Source: an uncultured Clostridia bacterium
GTDB lineage: Bacteria; Bacillota; Clostridia; TANB77; CAG-508
Reading direction: 5' to 3'
Length of the DNA stretch: 58,826 nucleotides
NCBI GenBank assembly: GCA_947625645.1
Contig: CANQPE010000006.1
Location: 1-58,826 of the forward strand
A program made the translations under genes and the position numbers. Shown piece by piece: positions 32,817-43,100 of the stretch; position 1 is the first letter of the stretch, and each line of letters opens with the position of its first letter. The notes under the pieces are model-generated. The model saw nothing but the letters and a program-made list of their open reading frames with translations. It made no database searches and was not told the DNA's origin.

Positions 32817-32880
32817 GGACAATTAGGGACGGTTCTTTTTTGTCCCTGATGGACAAAAAAGAACCGTCCCTAATTGTCCC
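32816..32880. repeat. REP-like long palindrome
   Basis: GGGACAATTAGGGACGGTTCTTTTTTGTCC / GGACAAAAAAGAACCGTCCCTAATTGTCCC, about 30-bp stem. Confidence 0.9.
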
Positions 32881-32906
32881 CTATTTTGAAAGTAAGGAGG
32901 AAAGCG

Positions 32907-33962
32907 ATGAAGGAGAAGTATATCATACCCATTTTTGTACCACATCTAGGATGCCCAAATGATTGTGTATTTTGCAATCAAAAATCCATAAGTGGGCAAA
33001 AAGAAACCATGACAAAAGAAAAAGCAAGAAAAATCATAGAAAATTTTTTAGCACAAATACACGATAAAGAAGGAGAAAAAGAAATTGCTTTTTTTGGAGG
33101 AAGTTTTACAGCAATAAATGAAGATACACAAGAAAAATTGCTTTCATTAGCTTATGAATATATCCAGAAGGGAGAAGTAAGTAGTATTCGCATTTCAACG
33201 AGACCAGATTGTATTAATAGGGCTATTTTAAAACGATTAAAAAAATATAAGGTAAAGACAATTGAATTGGGCGTACAGTCAGCAAATGACTATATTTTAA
33301 AAAGGGCAGAAAGGGGACATACATTTGAAGATGTCAAAAAAGCATCGAGATTAATTAGAAGATATGGCTTTGTATTGGGGCATCAGATGATGGTAGGGTT
33401 ACCAGAAAGTACACATTTAGATGAAATCAATACCGCAAAACGATTGATAAAACTAAAACCTAAGATGGTTAGAATTTATCCTGTATTGGTCATTAAAGGA
33501 ACTAAGTTAGAACAAGAATTTCAAGAGGGGAAATATCAGCCATTGACAGTGGTACAAGCTGTTGAAATTTGTGAGGAATTGGTTAGAATGTTTGACAATA
33601 AACATATTGATGTCATCCGAGTAGGACTTCAAAATACAGATGAAATAACAGACCCAAAAGACGTAGGGAGTCAAGTTGTTGCTGGTCCATTTCATCCTGC
33701 TTTCAGACAGTTAGTGGAATCAGCTATGTGGTACGAAGCGATTTTAAATAAGATTAAAAAGTTAAATGTGAAAGTAAAAGAAGTGGAAGTGATTGTCAAT
33801 CCAATTGATGCTAACAACGTCATTGGACATAAAAGGGAAAATGTGCAAAAATTAAAAGAACTTTATGATGTTGATTTGGTGATTAAACAAGATGAAGCCA
33901 TGAAACAAGGCAAGTCAAAAATAGAAATCAAAAAGATATACCAAGATTTTCTAGAAAATTAG
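32907..33962 (+). CDS. radical SAM protein (Elp3/HemN-like)
   Basis: PHLGCPNDCVFCNQ CxxxCxxC, FGGSFTAI motifs. Confidence 0.85.
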   Translation: MKEKYIIPIFVPHLGCPNDCVFCNQKSISGQKETMTKEKARKIIENFLAQIHDKEGEKEIAFFGGSFTAINEDTQEKLLSLAYEYIQKGEVSSIRISTRPDCINRAILKRLKKYKVKTIELGVQSANDYILKRAERGHTFEDVKKASRLIRRYGFVLGHQMMVGLPESTHLDEINTAKRLIKLKPKMVRIYPVLVIKGTKLEQEFQEGKYQPLTVVQAVEICEELVRMFDNKHIDVIRVGLQNTDEITDPKDVGSQVVAGPFHPAFRQLVESAMWYEAILNKIKKLNVKVKEVEVIVNPIDANNVIGHKRENVQKLKELYDVDLVIKQDEAMKQGKSKIEIKKIYQDFLEN

Positions 33963-33992
33963 AAAAATAAGAAAAAAAACAGGAGTAAAAGA

Positions 33993-35267
33993 ATGTTAGA
34001 TATTAGAGAGTTAATTATAAAGAAAAAAAGTAATGAAGAATTATCAGAAGAGGAAATTGATTTTTTTGTTGATGCTTATCATAAAAATGAAATTTTAAAG
34101 GAGCAGGCAGCGGCACTTGTCATATTAATGAATATAAAAGGATTAACAGAAAAAGAAATAGCATGTTTTTCTAATGCTATTGCAAATACAGGAGAGAAAT
34201 TAGAATTATATGAATTGTCAAATCAATTGATAGATATTCATCCAATAGGTGGGATGGATGATAAAATTATTATCATGCTACTAGCTATTATGAGTTCTTT
34301 AGGGCTTCCTTCTATTAAAATCATTGGAAGAGAAATTGGTGTGAGGGATAAACTGTTCCAAACAAAGCTTTTGCAAATAAAAAAAGAAAATAAAGAAGAA
34401 TTTAGAGAGTGTATTGCTAAAAACGAAATTATGATTGTAGAAGAACCAAAAAATATAGCACCAGTAGAAAATGAATTGTATCGATTAAGAAAAGAAATTG
34501 CTTGTAATGATGATATTTCCATTATTGCAATCAATCTTATGAGCCAAAAAATAGCGTTAGGGTTTAGAAATATTATTTTTGATATTGCTTATGGAGAAAA
34601 TTCTTATATAAAAACGCTAAAAGATGCAGAGAGATTGGCTAAATATTTAATTAATATGGGAATTCGCCTAGACAAGAAAGTAAAATGCATTATGACAAGA
34701 CTGGATGAACCAGTTGGGAAATATTATGGAAATGTTTTGGAGTTAAGAGAAGCATTAGAGGCATTAAATGGAAATATGGCAATGGATGTGCAAGAACTCG
34801 TTCTTGAATTTGGAGCGAATATGTTACAAATGGTAACTGGTAATAAAAATTTAGAGCAAAATAGAAAGCAAATATTACATGCAATAGATAGCAAAAAAGC
34901 GTATAATACATTGACAGAATTTATTTCTAAAAGTGAGAAAATGGATGCGTTAACAGAAACCAAAAAAATCATACCAGTCATGTCAACAGAGGAAGGTTAT
35001 GTAGAGAGGATTGATGTTTCGCTTGTTAGAACGACGGCACAATATTTAAATGCAATTAGATATGCAATGCATATGGATATTGATATGGGAGCTGGCATTA
35101 TGTTTTGCAAAAAGGTAGGAGATCAAGTAGCGGTAGGAGATTTGCTAGCGTATATTTATACGAATGATGAAACTAAAGTGCAAGAAGCGGTGCATAATAT
35201 AAAAGAAGCGTTCCAGATAACCAATAAAAAAATAAAGAGAAAATCAAGGATCATCCAAACATTTTAA
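33993..35267 (+). CDS. divergent thymidine/pyrimidine-nucleoside phosphorylase homologue, active-site motifs eroded
   Basis: Full-length colinear resemblance to DeoA/Pdp, but phosphate-binding KHSTGGVGDK appears as IHPIGGMDDK. Confidence 0.75.
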   Translation: MLDIRELIIKKKSNEELSEEEIDFFVDAYHKNEILKEQAAALVILMNIKGLTEKEIACFSNAIANTGEKLELYELSNQLIDIHPIGGMDDKIIIMLLAIMSSLGLPSIKIIGREIGVRDKLFQTKLLQIKKENKEEFRECIAKNEIMIVEEPKNIAPVENELYRLRKEIACNDDISIIAINLMSQKIALGFRNIIFDIAYGENSYIKTLKDAERLAKYLINMGIRLDKKVKCIMTRLDEPVGKYYGNVLELREALEALNGNMAMDVQELVLEFGANMLQMVTGNKNLEQNRKQILHAIDSKKAYNTLTEFISKSEKMDALTETKKIIPVMSTEEGYVERIDVSLVRTTAQYLNAIRYAMHMDIDMGAGIMFCKKVGDQVAVGDLLAYIYTNDETKVQEAVHNIKEAFQITNKKIKRKSRIIQTF

Positions 35268-35283
35268 AGAAAAGGAGTGTACA

Positions 35284-37473
35284 ATGAAATATAAAATTGT
35301 CAAACAGCCAGATGAAATGAATTGTGGGGTTGCTTGTTTATCCATGATATGTGCTTATTATGGAATTAGCAACATATCTTTAGCAGTCATAAGAGAATTT
35401 GCGAAAACAGATCGAGAAGGAAATTCAATGTTCTCATTAAAAATGGCGGCAGAAAAGTTATATTTGAAATCAAGTGCATATAAAGCAGATGAAGATGATA
35501 TCATTCATAAAGAAATACCACTACCAGCCATTGTACACACCATTGTAGATGGATTGTATGAACATTATATGGTATTATTTGAGGTAAAAAAAAATAGTGT
35601 CGTTCTAGGAGATCCAGCAACAGGACAGATTAATATGAAAAGGGAAGATTTTGTAAAAATTTGGACAGGCGAAGTGATGACATTTGAACCTACAGAAAAT
35701 TTTAAGGAAAACCAAAAATATAAAAAAAATTACAAAATCATTTTTTCATTAATTTTCAAATACAAGAAAAGTTTAATACAATTAATTGCTATATCTGCAA
35801 TGATATCAATGGTAGGAATGGTTACTGCTAGGTTTTATTCCTATTTAGTAGACCATGTTATCCCAAGTTCTAATCTAGAATTGTTGTGTAAATTACTGCT
35901 GACTACGATTGGAATTTATATATTTACGGTAGTAATAAATTGGATAAAATTGAAACTTACAATTCGTCTAAACAAGCAATTGGATAAGGAATTAATTCTT
36001 AACATATATAACAGAATTACGAATTTACCAATGAGTTTTTTCTCCTCTCGAACTTCTGGAGATTTGGCATCAAGATTTGAAGATGGGAATTCTATACGTT
36101 CGATGGTAATTGATTTTACATTAGAATTTATAATTGATTTCGTTTATGCCGTTGTTGCTATTATTACGATATGTATTAGTCATAGTTGGCAAATTGCACT
36201 TTTGACATTAATTATGACAGAGGTTGTATTATTTACGCAATATGTATTCAAAAATAAAATGATAGAACAGACGACAAAAGAAATGAAAGCAAATACAGAT
36301 ATATATTCTTTTGCAAATGCTACTTTCTTGGGAAGTGAAACCATAAAAAATTACAATTCTGAAAGTGCAATAGAAAATAAAATGTTACAAAAATACAAGA
36401 AATTTCAAGATATATCCTATAAAAATATAAAACTTGTCCAAATACAAGACACTTTGGTATCTTCCGTTATTCAAGTTACAAATTTATTCATGCTGGCTAT
36501 CTTAGGCATGTTAGTTATGGAAGGTGTGATTTCTGTTGGAGATTTGATGTTTTTATATACGCTGATTGATTATATTTCTGCTCCAATTGATTATTTAGCC
36601 GATATGCAAGATGAGATATATGAAACAACAGCATCTTTAGATAGATTAGATGATGTTTTTAGAACAACAACTGAAAAGGAAGTCAATAAAAATAGGCAAA
36701 ATATCAATGGGAAGATACAAAGTATAGAATTTGAAAATGTTCAGTTTCAATATGGATTTCGTAGCCCCATTTTAAAAGATATTTCGTTTAAAGTGAATAT
36801 GGGGGAAAGTATTGGAATTATTGGTCCAAGTGGTTCAGGAAAAACAACATTAGTGAAGTTGATATTAAATTTTTATGAAGCAACCGAAGGAAAAATTTAT
36901 ATAAATGGTGAAGATATTAATACTATTACAACATCATCTTTGAGGCAAAAAATTGCCTATGTTTCCCAGAATGATTTTTGGTTTCAAGATACCATATTTC
37001 ATAATTTAACAATGGGAAATTCGAAGATTAGTGCAAATCAAATTGATGATGTGTTAGAAATGGTACATATGAGAGAGTATGTTGAAAATAAGCCATTGGG
37101 GTTAAATACGGTTATAGAAGAGGGAGCAACTAACCTTTCTACAGGACAAAAACAAAGATTATCTTTGGCAAAGGCGTTATTAACTAACCCAGATGTTTTG
37201 GTGTTAGATGAATCAACTAGTAATTTAGATGCCAAAACAGAAGAATTTATTATTAATAGTTTAGCACATGAAAGAGATAAAATAAAAATCGTTATTGCCC
37301 ATAGATTAAATACATTGGCAAAATGTGATAAAATTATTTCGATTAAAGATGGAAGCATTGTAGAAGCAGGGACACCACAAGAGTTGATTCGCAATAAAGG
37401 GATGTTTTATGAATTATGGAATACACAAAATCAAGTGGTAAATACTGTACAAAAGAATCATGAACAAACATAG
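35284..37473 (+). CDS. peptidase-containing ABC transporter (C39 bacteriocin-processing/export)
   Basis: N-terminal QPDEMNCGVACLSMICAYYGI C39 catalytic Cys; TM domain; GPSGSGKTT, LSTGQKQRLSLAKAL ATPase motifs. Confidence 0.93.
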   Translation: MKYKIVKQPDEMNCGVACLSMICAYYGISNISLAVIREFAKTDREGNSMFSLKMAAEKLYLKSSAYKADEDDIIHKEIPLPAIVHTIVDGLYEHYMVLFEVKKNSVVLGDPATGQINMKREDFVKIWTGEVMTFEPTENFKENQKYKKNYKIIFSLIFKYKKSLIQLIAISAMISMVGMVTARFYSYLVDHVIPSSNLELLCKLLLTTIGIYIFTVVINWIKLKLTIRLNKQLDKELILNIYNRITNLPMSFFSSRTSGDLASRFEDGNSIRSMVIDFTLEFIIDFVYAVVAIITICISHSWQIALLTLIMTEVVLFTQYVFKNKMIEQTTKEMKANTDIYSFANATFLGSETIKNYNSESAIENKMLQKYKKFQDISYKNIKLVQIQDTLVSSVIQVTNLFMLAILGMLVMEGVISVGDLMFLYTLIDYISAPIDYLADMQDEIYETTASLDRLDDVFRTTTEKEVNKNRQNINGKIQSIEFENVQFQYGFRSPILKDISFKVNMGESIGIIGPSGSGKTTLVKLILNFYEATEGKIYINGEDINTITTSSLRQKIAYVSQNDFWFQDTIFHNLTMGNSKISANQIDDVLEMVHMREYVENKPLGLNTVIEEGATNLSTGQKQRLSLAKALLTNPDVLVLDESTSNLDAKTEEFIINSLAHERDKIKIVIAHRLNTLAKCDKIISIKDGSIVEAGTPQELIRNKGMFYELWNTQNQVVNTVQKNHEQT

Positions 37474-37532
37474 TATCGTTGCAAAGAAAATGATTTTACA
37501 ACGGCATTATGCTTTAGGAAGGAATGATAGAA

Positions 37533-37823
37533 ATGAAGAAAAATGCTATAGTAGCTCTTGTAATGCTAATCAATATAGCAATCATAGCACTTCTAATCAT
37601 GAATGTAAAATCAATGGTAAAAAAAATTGAAGAAAAAAATATAGAAGAACAAGGCATTATCAGCTCTGAAGGAGAGAATAGCCTCAACCTAAATGTACCA
37701 CTTCAACAGAGTACTTCTCAACACAATGCATTTACAATACAAGATATGGTTAAGATTATGTTATTGGGCATTGGCATGATTTTGGCTACGATAAGTGGTT
37801 TTATATTCACTCAACTAAGGTGA
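37533..37823 (+). CDS. small two-TM protein, possible accessory/immunity protein
   Basis: Two hydrophobic segments; directly downstream of the C39 ABC exporter. Confidence 0.5.
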   Translation: MKKNAIVALVMLINIAIIALLIMNVKSMVKKIEEKNIEEQGIISSEGENSLNLNVPLQQSTSQHNAFTIQDMVKIMLLGIGMILATISGFIFTQLR

Positions 37824-37841
37824 AACATTTTATAACATATA

Positions 37842-37893
37842 AAAACCTGAGATTTTCTAATTATTTGCAAGGAATAGAAAATTTCAGGTTAAT
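37842..37893. terminator. bidirectional hairpin terminator
   Basis: AACCTGAgATTTTCTA...TAGAAAATtTCAGGTT. Confidence 0.7.
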
Positions 37894-37905
37894 TTTTTAT
37901 CATTA

Positions 37906-38136
37906 TTACTTTGTGCGCTGATTTTTACGAGATGCAGGCTTTGAAACAGGAGCCTTTTTTGTATTTGGAAGGTTATAGCTTTTAAATGGCTTTTTAGCAC
38001 CTATGGTATTACCACTAGAACGTATGGTATTACTACCAGTTCGATTGGCTTTACCTGCAAAAGTTTGACTAAAAAGTATTATTCTTGTAGAACCTCCATC
38101 TACCTTTTTTAAATCTTTATCGTCCAGTTTTTTCAT
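37906..38136 (-). CDS. double-glycine leader peptide, putative bacteriocin-like cationic secreted peptide
   Basis: MKKLDDKDLKKVDGG leader followed by Lys/Arg-rich 61-aa core; adjacent to C39 ABC exporter. Confidence 0.75.
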   Translation of the reverse strand: MKKLDDKDLKKVDGGSTRIILFSQTFAGKANRTGSNTIRSSGNTIGAKKPFKSYNLPNTKKAPVSKPASRKNQRTK

Positions 38137-38281
38137 AACGATCCCTCCTTTGTATAATATATTTTAATTATAGCATAATATGTCGAAAAAGTCAAATTTT
38201 TTTTGTGGGCTACAATCATTTACCTGCCACACTTTTTAAAGAGTAGATAAAATTTTGTAAAATGGCACATACTACCAATAG

Positions 38282-39151
38282 GTGATCAGTATGATAGTAG
38301 AAGAAAATTATAATATAAGAAGGATAATCCAAGAAGGCGGAGGAACAGTTTTAGGGGCAATTATTATGGGAATAGGAACGTCATTATTTTTATTGCCGAA
38401 TCAACTTTCAACAGGAGGTTTTTCAGGAATTGCGACTATTTTATATTATTTTTTAAAAATTCCAATGGGAACAACAATTTTAGCGCTTAATATTCCGCTA
38501 TTTTTGATTGCAATTTATAAATTAGGAAAAAGCTTCTGTGCAAAATCTATATTGGGCACAATTAGTTTTTCTATAGCAATTGACTTGTTTGATAAATTAC
38601 CTTCTTTGACAGATGATAGATTATTAGCTTGTATTTATGGTGGAATTATTATCGGCCTGGGAACAGCAATTATATTAAAAAGCAATGCTTCAACAGGAGG
38701 GTCAGATTTACTCAGCTTTATTGTTAGAACATACAGGCCGAATATCAGAATGAGTAGAATGATAACCATAATAGATACAGTAATTGTAACATTAAATATG
38801 ATATTTTTTAGAGAGATTGAAATAGGGTTGTATTCTGCCATTGCCATATATTTGATGGGAAAAATGATAGACATTATTTTTGAGGGCATTTATTTTACGA
38901 AATTACTTATTATTGTATCAGACAAAAATGAGCAAATTGCCAAACAAGTGGGAGAACGAATTCAAAGAGGCGCAACGGGGCTTTTTGGAAAAGGAATGTA
39001 TACACAGCAAAATAAACTGATTTTAATGTGTGCAGCTTCACGAGGGGACATTGCTAGAATTAAGCTGATGGCAAGGAATATTGACCCCAATAGTTTTATT
39101 ATTATTGCCAATGCAAGAGAAGTAGTCGGACAAGGATTCAAAAGAGAATAA
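38282..39151 (+). CDS. YitT family membrane protein
   Basis: Multiple TM segments, STGGFSGIATILYYFL, ASTGGSDLLSFIV motifs and C-terminal DUF2179-like domain. Confidence 0.85.
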   Translation: MISMIVEENYNIRRIIQEGGGTVLGAIIMGIGTSLFLLPNQLSTGGFSGIATILYYFLKIPMGTTILALNIPLFLIAIYKLGKSFCAKSILGTISFSIAIDLFDKLPSLTDDRLLACIYGGIIIGLGTAIILKSNASTGGSDLLSFIVRTYRPNIRMSRMITIIDTVIVTLNMIFFREIEIGLYSAIAIYLMGKMIDIIFEGIYFTKLLIIVSDKNEQIAKQVGERIQRGATGLFGKGMYTQQNKLILMCAASRGDIARIKLMARNIDPNSFIIIANAREVVGQGFKRE

Positions 39152-39222
39152 ACCCCTTCCCAAAATAAAAAAAATGTAGTATAATGACAAAAGAAGTAAG
39201 GCATAGAGAGGAAAGAAGCAAA

Positions 39223-40080
39223 ATGGAACAACAGTATATCATAGAGAAACCACCATGCTTTGATTTAAAAGACACGTTTACATGTGGGCAATGCTTTCGT
39301 TGGAAGAAAAATACAGACAATAGTTATACCGGAGTTGTTAGGCAAAACGTGATTCAAGTAACAGCACAAAGCAAAAAGTATTGCTTTACATCAGTAGGAA
39401 ACGAAGATATCAAAACATTGGTCCATCAATACTTTGACTTAGAAAGAAATTATTTAACATTACAAAAACAATTAGCTAAAATTGATTCCAATATGAAGAC
39501 AAGTATTGAATATGGGAAAGGAATTCGTTTACTAAACCAAGACTTATGGGAAACTATAGTATCTTTTATTATATCAGCGAATAACAATATCCCCAGAATT
39601 GAAAAAATCATCCAAAGGTTGGCACAAGCATATGGGAAAAAAATTGAATTTAAAGGAAGAGACTACTATACATTCCCATTGCCACAAGATTTAAAAGATG
39701 TTACCATCGAAGAATTTCGCAATTTAGGCTTAGGGTTTAGAGACAAACGCATGTATGAAACCACACATATGATTTTAGAAAATAAAGTGAATTTGCAAGA
39801 ATTAGAACAAAATCCACATACAGAAGCTGTAAGAGAAACATTATTAACATTATCAGGAGTAGGGCCAAAAGTTGCAGACTGCATATTATTATTTTCAACT
39901 TTAAAAAGATTGGAAGTATTTCCAATAGACGTGTGGATTAGTCGCGTGATGAATGAACTATATTTACATGAACCAGAAAACAAGGTAAATAAAGCGAAAA
40001 TACAACTACTAGCAGAGCAAAAATTTGGAAATTTAGCAGGAATGGCACAACAATATTTATTTTATTGGCGCAGAGGCTAG
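39223..40080 (+). CDS. 8-oxoguanine DNA glycosylase (OGG-type)
   Basis: FTCGQCFRWKK, SFIISANNNIPRI, HhH LSGVGPKVADCILLF with PIDVW Asp. Confidence 0.9.
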   Translation: MEQQYIIEKPPCFDLKDTFTCGQCFRWKKNTDNSYTGVVRQNVIQVTAQSKKYCFTSVGNEDIKTLVHQYFDLERNYLTLQKQLAKIDSNMKTSIEYGKGIRLLNQDLWETIVSFIISANNNIPRIEKIIQRLAQAYGKKIEFKGRDYYTFPLPQDLKDVTIEEFRNLGLGFRDKRMYETTHMILENKVNLQELEQNPHTEAVRETLLTLSGVGPKVADCILLFSTLKRLEVFPIDVWISRVMNELYLHEPENKVNKAKIQLLAEQKFGNLAGMAQQYLFYWRRG

Positions 40081-40143
40081 GGACAATTAGGGACGTATCT
40101 TTTTTGTCCCTTTGGGACAAAAAAGATACGTCCCTAATTGTCC
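40080..40143. repeat. REP-like long palindrome (second copy)
   Basis: GGGACAATTAGGGACGTATCTTTTTTGTCCC ttt GGGACAAAAAAGATACGTCCCTAATTGTCC. Confidence 0.9.
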
Positions 40144-40160
40144 AAGAAAGGAGAAAAACA

Positions 40161-43100
40161 ATGGCGTTAAGGATTATTTATGGAAGGTCAGGAAGTGGAA
40201 AAAGTGAATATTGCTATCAACAAATGGCGAAAGAAATAGAAAATGGTAAAAAAATTTTTTTCATTACGCCAGAGCAGTTTTCTTATACTGCGGAAAAAAA
40301 ATTGATGGAATCAATACATACAAAGGCTATTATACAAGCTGAAGTTTTGCATCTAAGTCGAATGGCCAAAAGGGTCATTACCGAGTTAGGTATGACAGAA
40401 AAGAGGATGACAAAAAGTGGAAAAGCTATGTTGATTCAGTACATATTAACGCAGAATAAGAACAAATTAACCTATTTATCAAAATCAGATGAGAATATAG
40501 AGCTAGCAATATCGTGCATCACAGAATTAAAAAAACACGGCGTTAGTCTTGCTGTGTTAAAACAACAAATTGAAAATACCCAAAATCAATATTTAAAGGC
40601 AAAGTTACAAGATATTTGTGTGATCTATGAACAATATGATGAAAAAATTAGCCAAGCCTATATGGATGAGGCAGATGAGTTAACGGTATTGGCGCAAAAT
40701 ATCGAAAAAATTGAGTGGCTAAAAGGAGCTGTCATTTACATAGATGAATTTGCAGGTTTTACGGTGCCAGAATATCAAGTAATTCAGGAGCTTATCAAAT
40801 ATTGTGCACAAGTCAATATTACAATTACAACAGATACATTAGAGAGCACAAAAAATCCAGATACAGATGTGTTTTTTGAAAACAAAATGACGGTGCGCAA
40901 ATTAGAAAAAATGGCAAACAAAAACATAGAAGCTCCCATTTGTCTAAGCAAACCAGTGCGATTTCAAAATGAGGAGTTAAAACAAATAGAAGCACAAACC
41001 TTTCAAGCAAAATCCACAAAATGGGAACAAAAGGTGGAAAATGTTCACATATTTTTAGCGAAAAATCAATACACTGAAATAGAAATGGTTGCGAAAAAGA
41101 TAACAAAATTAATTCAAGAAAAGGGCTTGCGTTATCGTGATATAGCGATTATTACAAAAAATATTCAAAATTATAGCAATTTAGCAAAAGTAATTTTTGA
41201 AAAGTATAACATTCCTATTTTTATTGATGAAAAACGTGAATTAAGCCAAAACAGTATCATTCAATATATTTTAGCAATTTTGGATATGATCCGTAAAAAT
41301 TACAGCAAAGAAACAGTGTTTCAATACATGAAAATGGGATGGAACCATATGGAACCAGAAGATAGTTTCAAATTTGAGAATTATTGCACCAAATGGGGGA
41401 TTAAACAAAATAAATTTAAGCATGATTTTACATACGAGCTAGAGAGCAAAAAACAAGAAGTAGAATATCTAAATCAGTTAAGAAAGCAAATCATAGACCC
41501 ATTAGAGAATTTAAAACAAGATATCAAACAAGAAAAAACAGCAAAAGGTATGACAATGGCATTGTATCAATTTTTACAAGGACAAGAAATAGAAACGCAA
41601 GTAGCACAAAAAATAGAAGCATTGTATGCAAATGGAAAAATAGACTTAGCACAAGAATATAAAGAAAGTTATGAAATTGTCATTCATTTGTTAGATGAGA
41701 TTGTGGCAATCTTTGGGAATGATACCATTACCATTGAACAATACGAAAACTTATTAAGACAAGGATTGAAAGCAAGTAGTTTAGGAAAAATACCAGGAAC
41801 ACAAGATCAAGTCATTATGGGGGATGTGGATCGTTCTAGAAGCCACAAAGTAGAAGTGGTATTTATGATTGGGTTAAACGATGGCGTGTATCCAAGTGTC
41901 AATAAAAGTGAAGGCTTTTTAGATGATGAAGAAAGACAAGAACTAAAAGAACAAGGGATTGAACTAGCAAAAGGAACACTAGAAAACTTATATGACGATA
42001 ATTTTAATATTTATAAAGCCTTTACGACGGCACAAAGAGAAATCTATTTATCTTACAGTTCGTCCAATACCGATGGAACAGCTTTAAGACCATCCATTTA
42101 CATTACCAAAATTAAAAAAATGTTTCCAAAGCTACAAGAACAAAGTGATGTGACAAAACAGACCTATGAAATTACAACACCTAAAGCAACCTATGAAACA
42201 CTAATTGAAAAACTAGCACAAGCACAAGAAGTAGGAGAGCTTGAAATCAAATGGAAAGAAGTGTATCAATACTTCAAAAATCAAAAGATGTGGGACACAA
42301 AACTAAAAAAAGATATCCAAGCGATTCACTACACAAATTTACCGCAAGACATTCAAAAAGAAACCATTCAAAAATTATATGGAAATACATTAACCACTAG
42401 CATTTCAAGGCTAGAAAGGTACCAAAGTTGTCCGTTTTCTTATTTCTTACAATATGGCTTAAACCTAAAGGAAAAGGATGAATTAAAAATTCAAAGTTTT
42501 GACACAGGATCTTTTATGCATGAAGTAATCGATATGTTTTTTGAACACGTCAAAGAAACAAACCAAGAATTACCAACTTTGTTAGCAGAAGAACACACCA
42601 TAGAAGCCATTGTAAAAGAGATTATTGAAACAAAATTAGATTATGAAAAATATAGATTTACAGCAACAGTCAGGTATAAAATTCTTGTGCAACGCTTAGA
42701 AAGAATGGTAACAAAAGCTTTAAAATATATCATAGAAAGTTTAGTATATAGTGACTTTCATATAGAAGGCACAGAAATTGAATTTGGAAAAGGAAAATTA
42801 TATTCACCAATTTTAGTAGAGTTAGAAGATGGGAAAAAAATTGAATTAATAGGAAAAATTGACAGAGTGGATATTGCAAAAACACCAGATGGAAATTATT
42901 TACGTATTATAGATTATAAATCTACAGCCAAAAACATTGACTTAAATGAGGTGTATGCAGGACTTCAAATACAGTTACTTACGTACATGGATGCCATTTG
43001 CCAGGAACAAGACTTGCTTCCAGCAGGAATTTTATATTTTGGACTATTAGAGCAAATGATATCAACCAAAAAAAGAATATCAGAAGAACAAATGGAAGAA

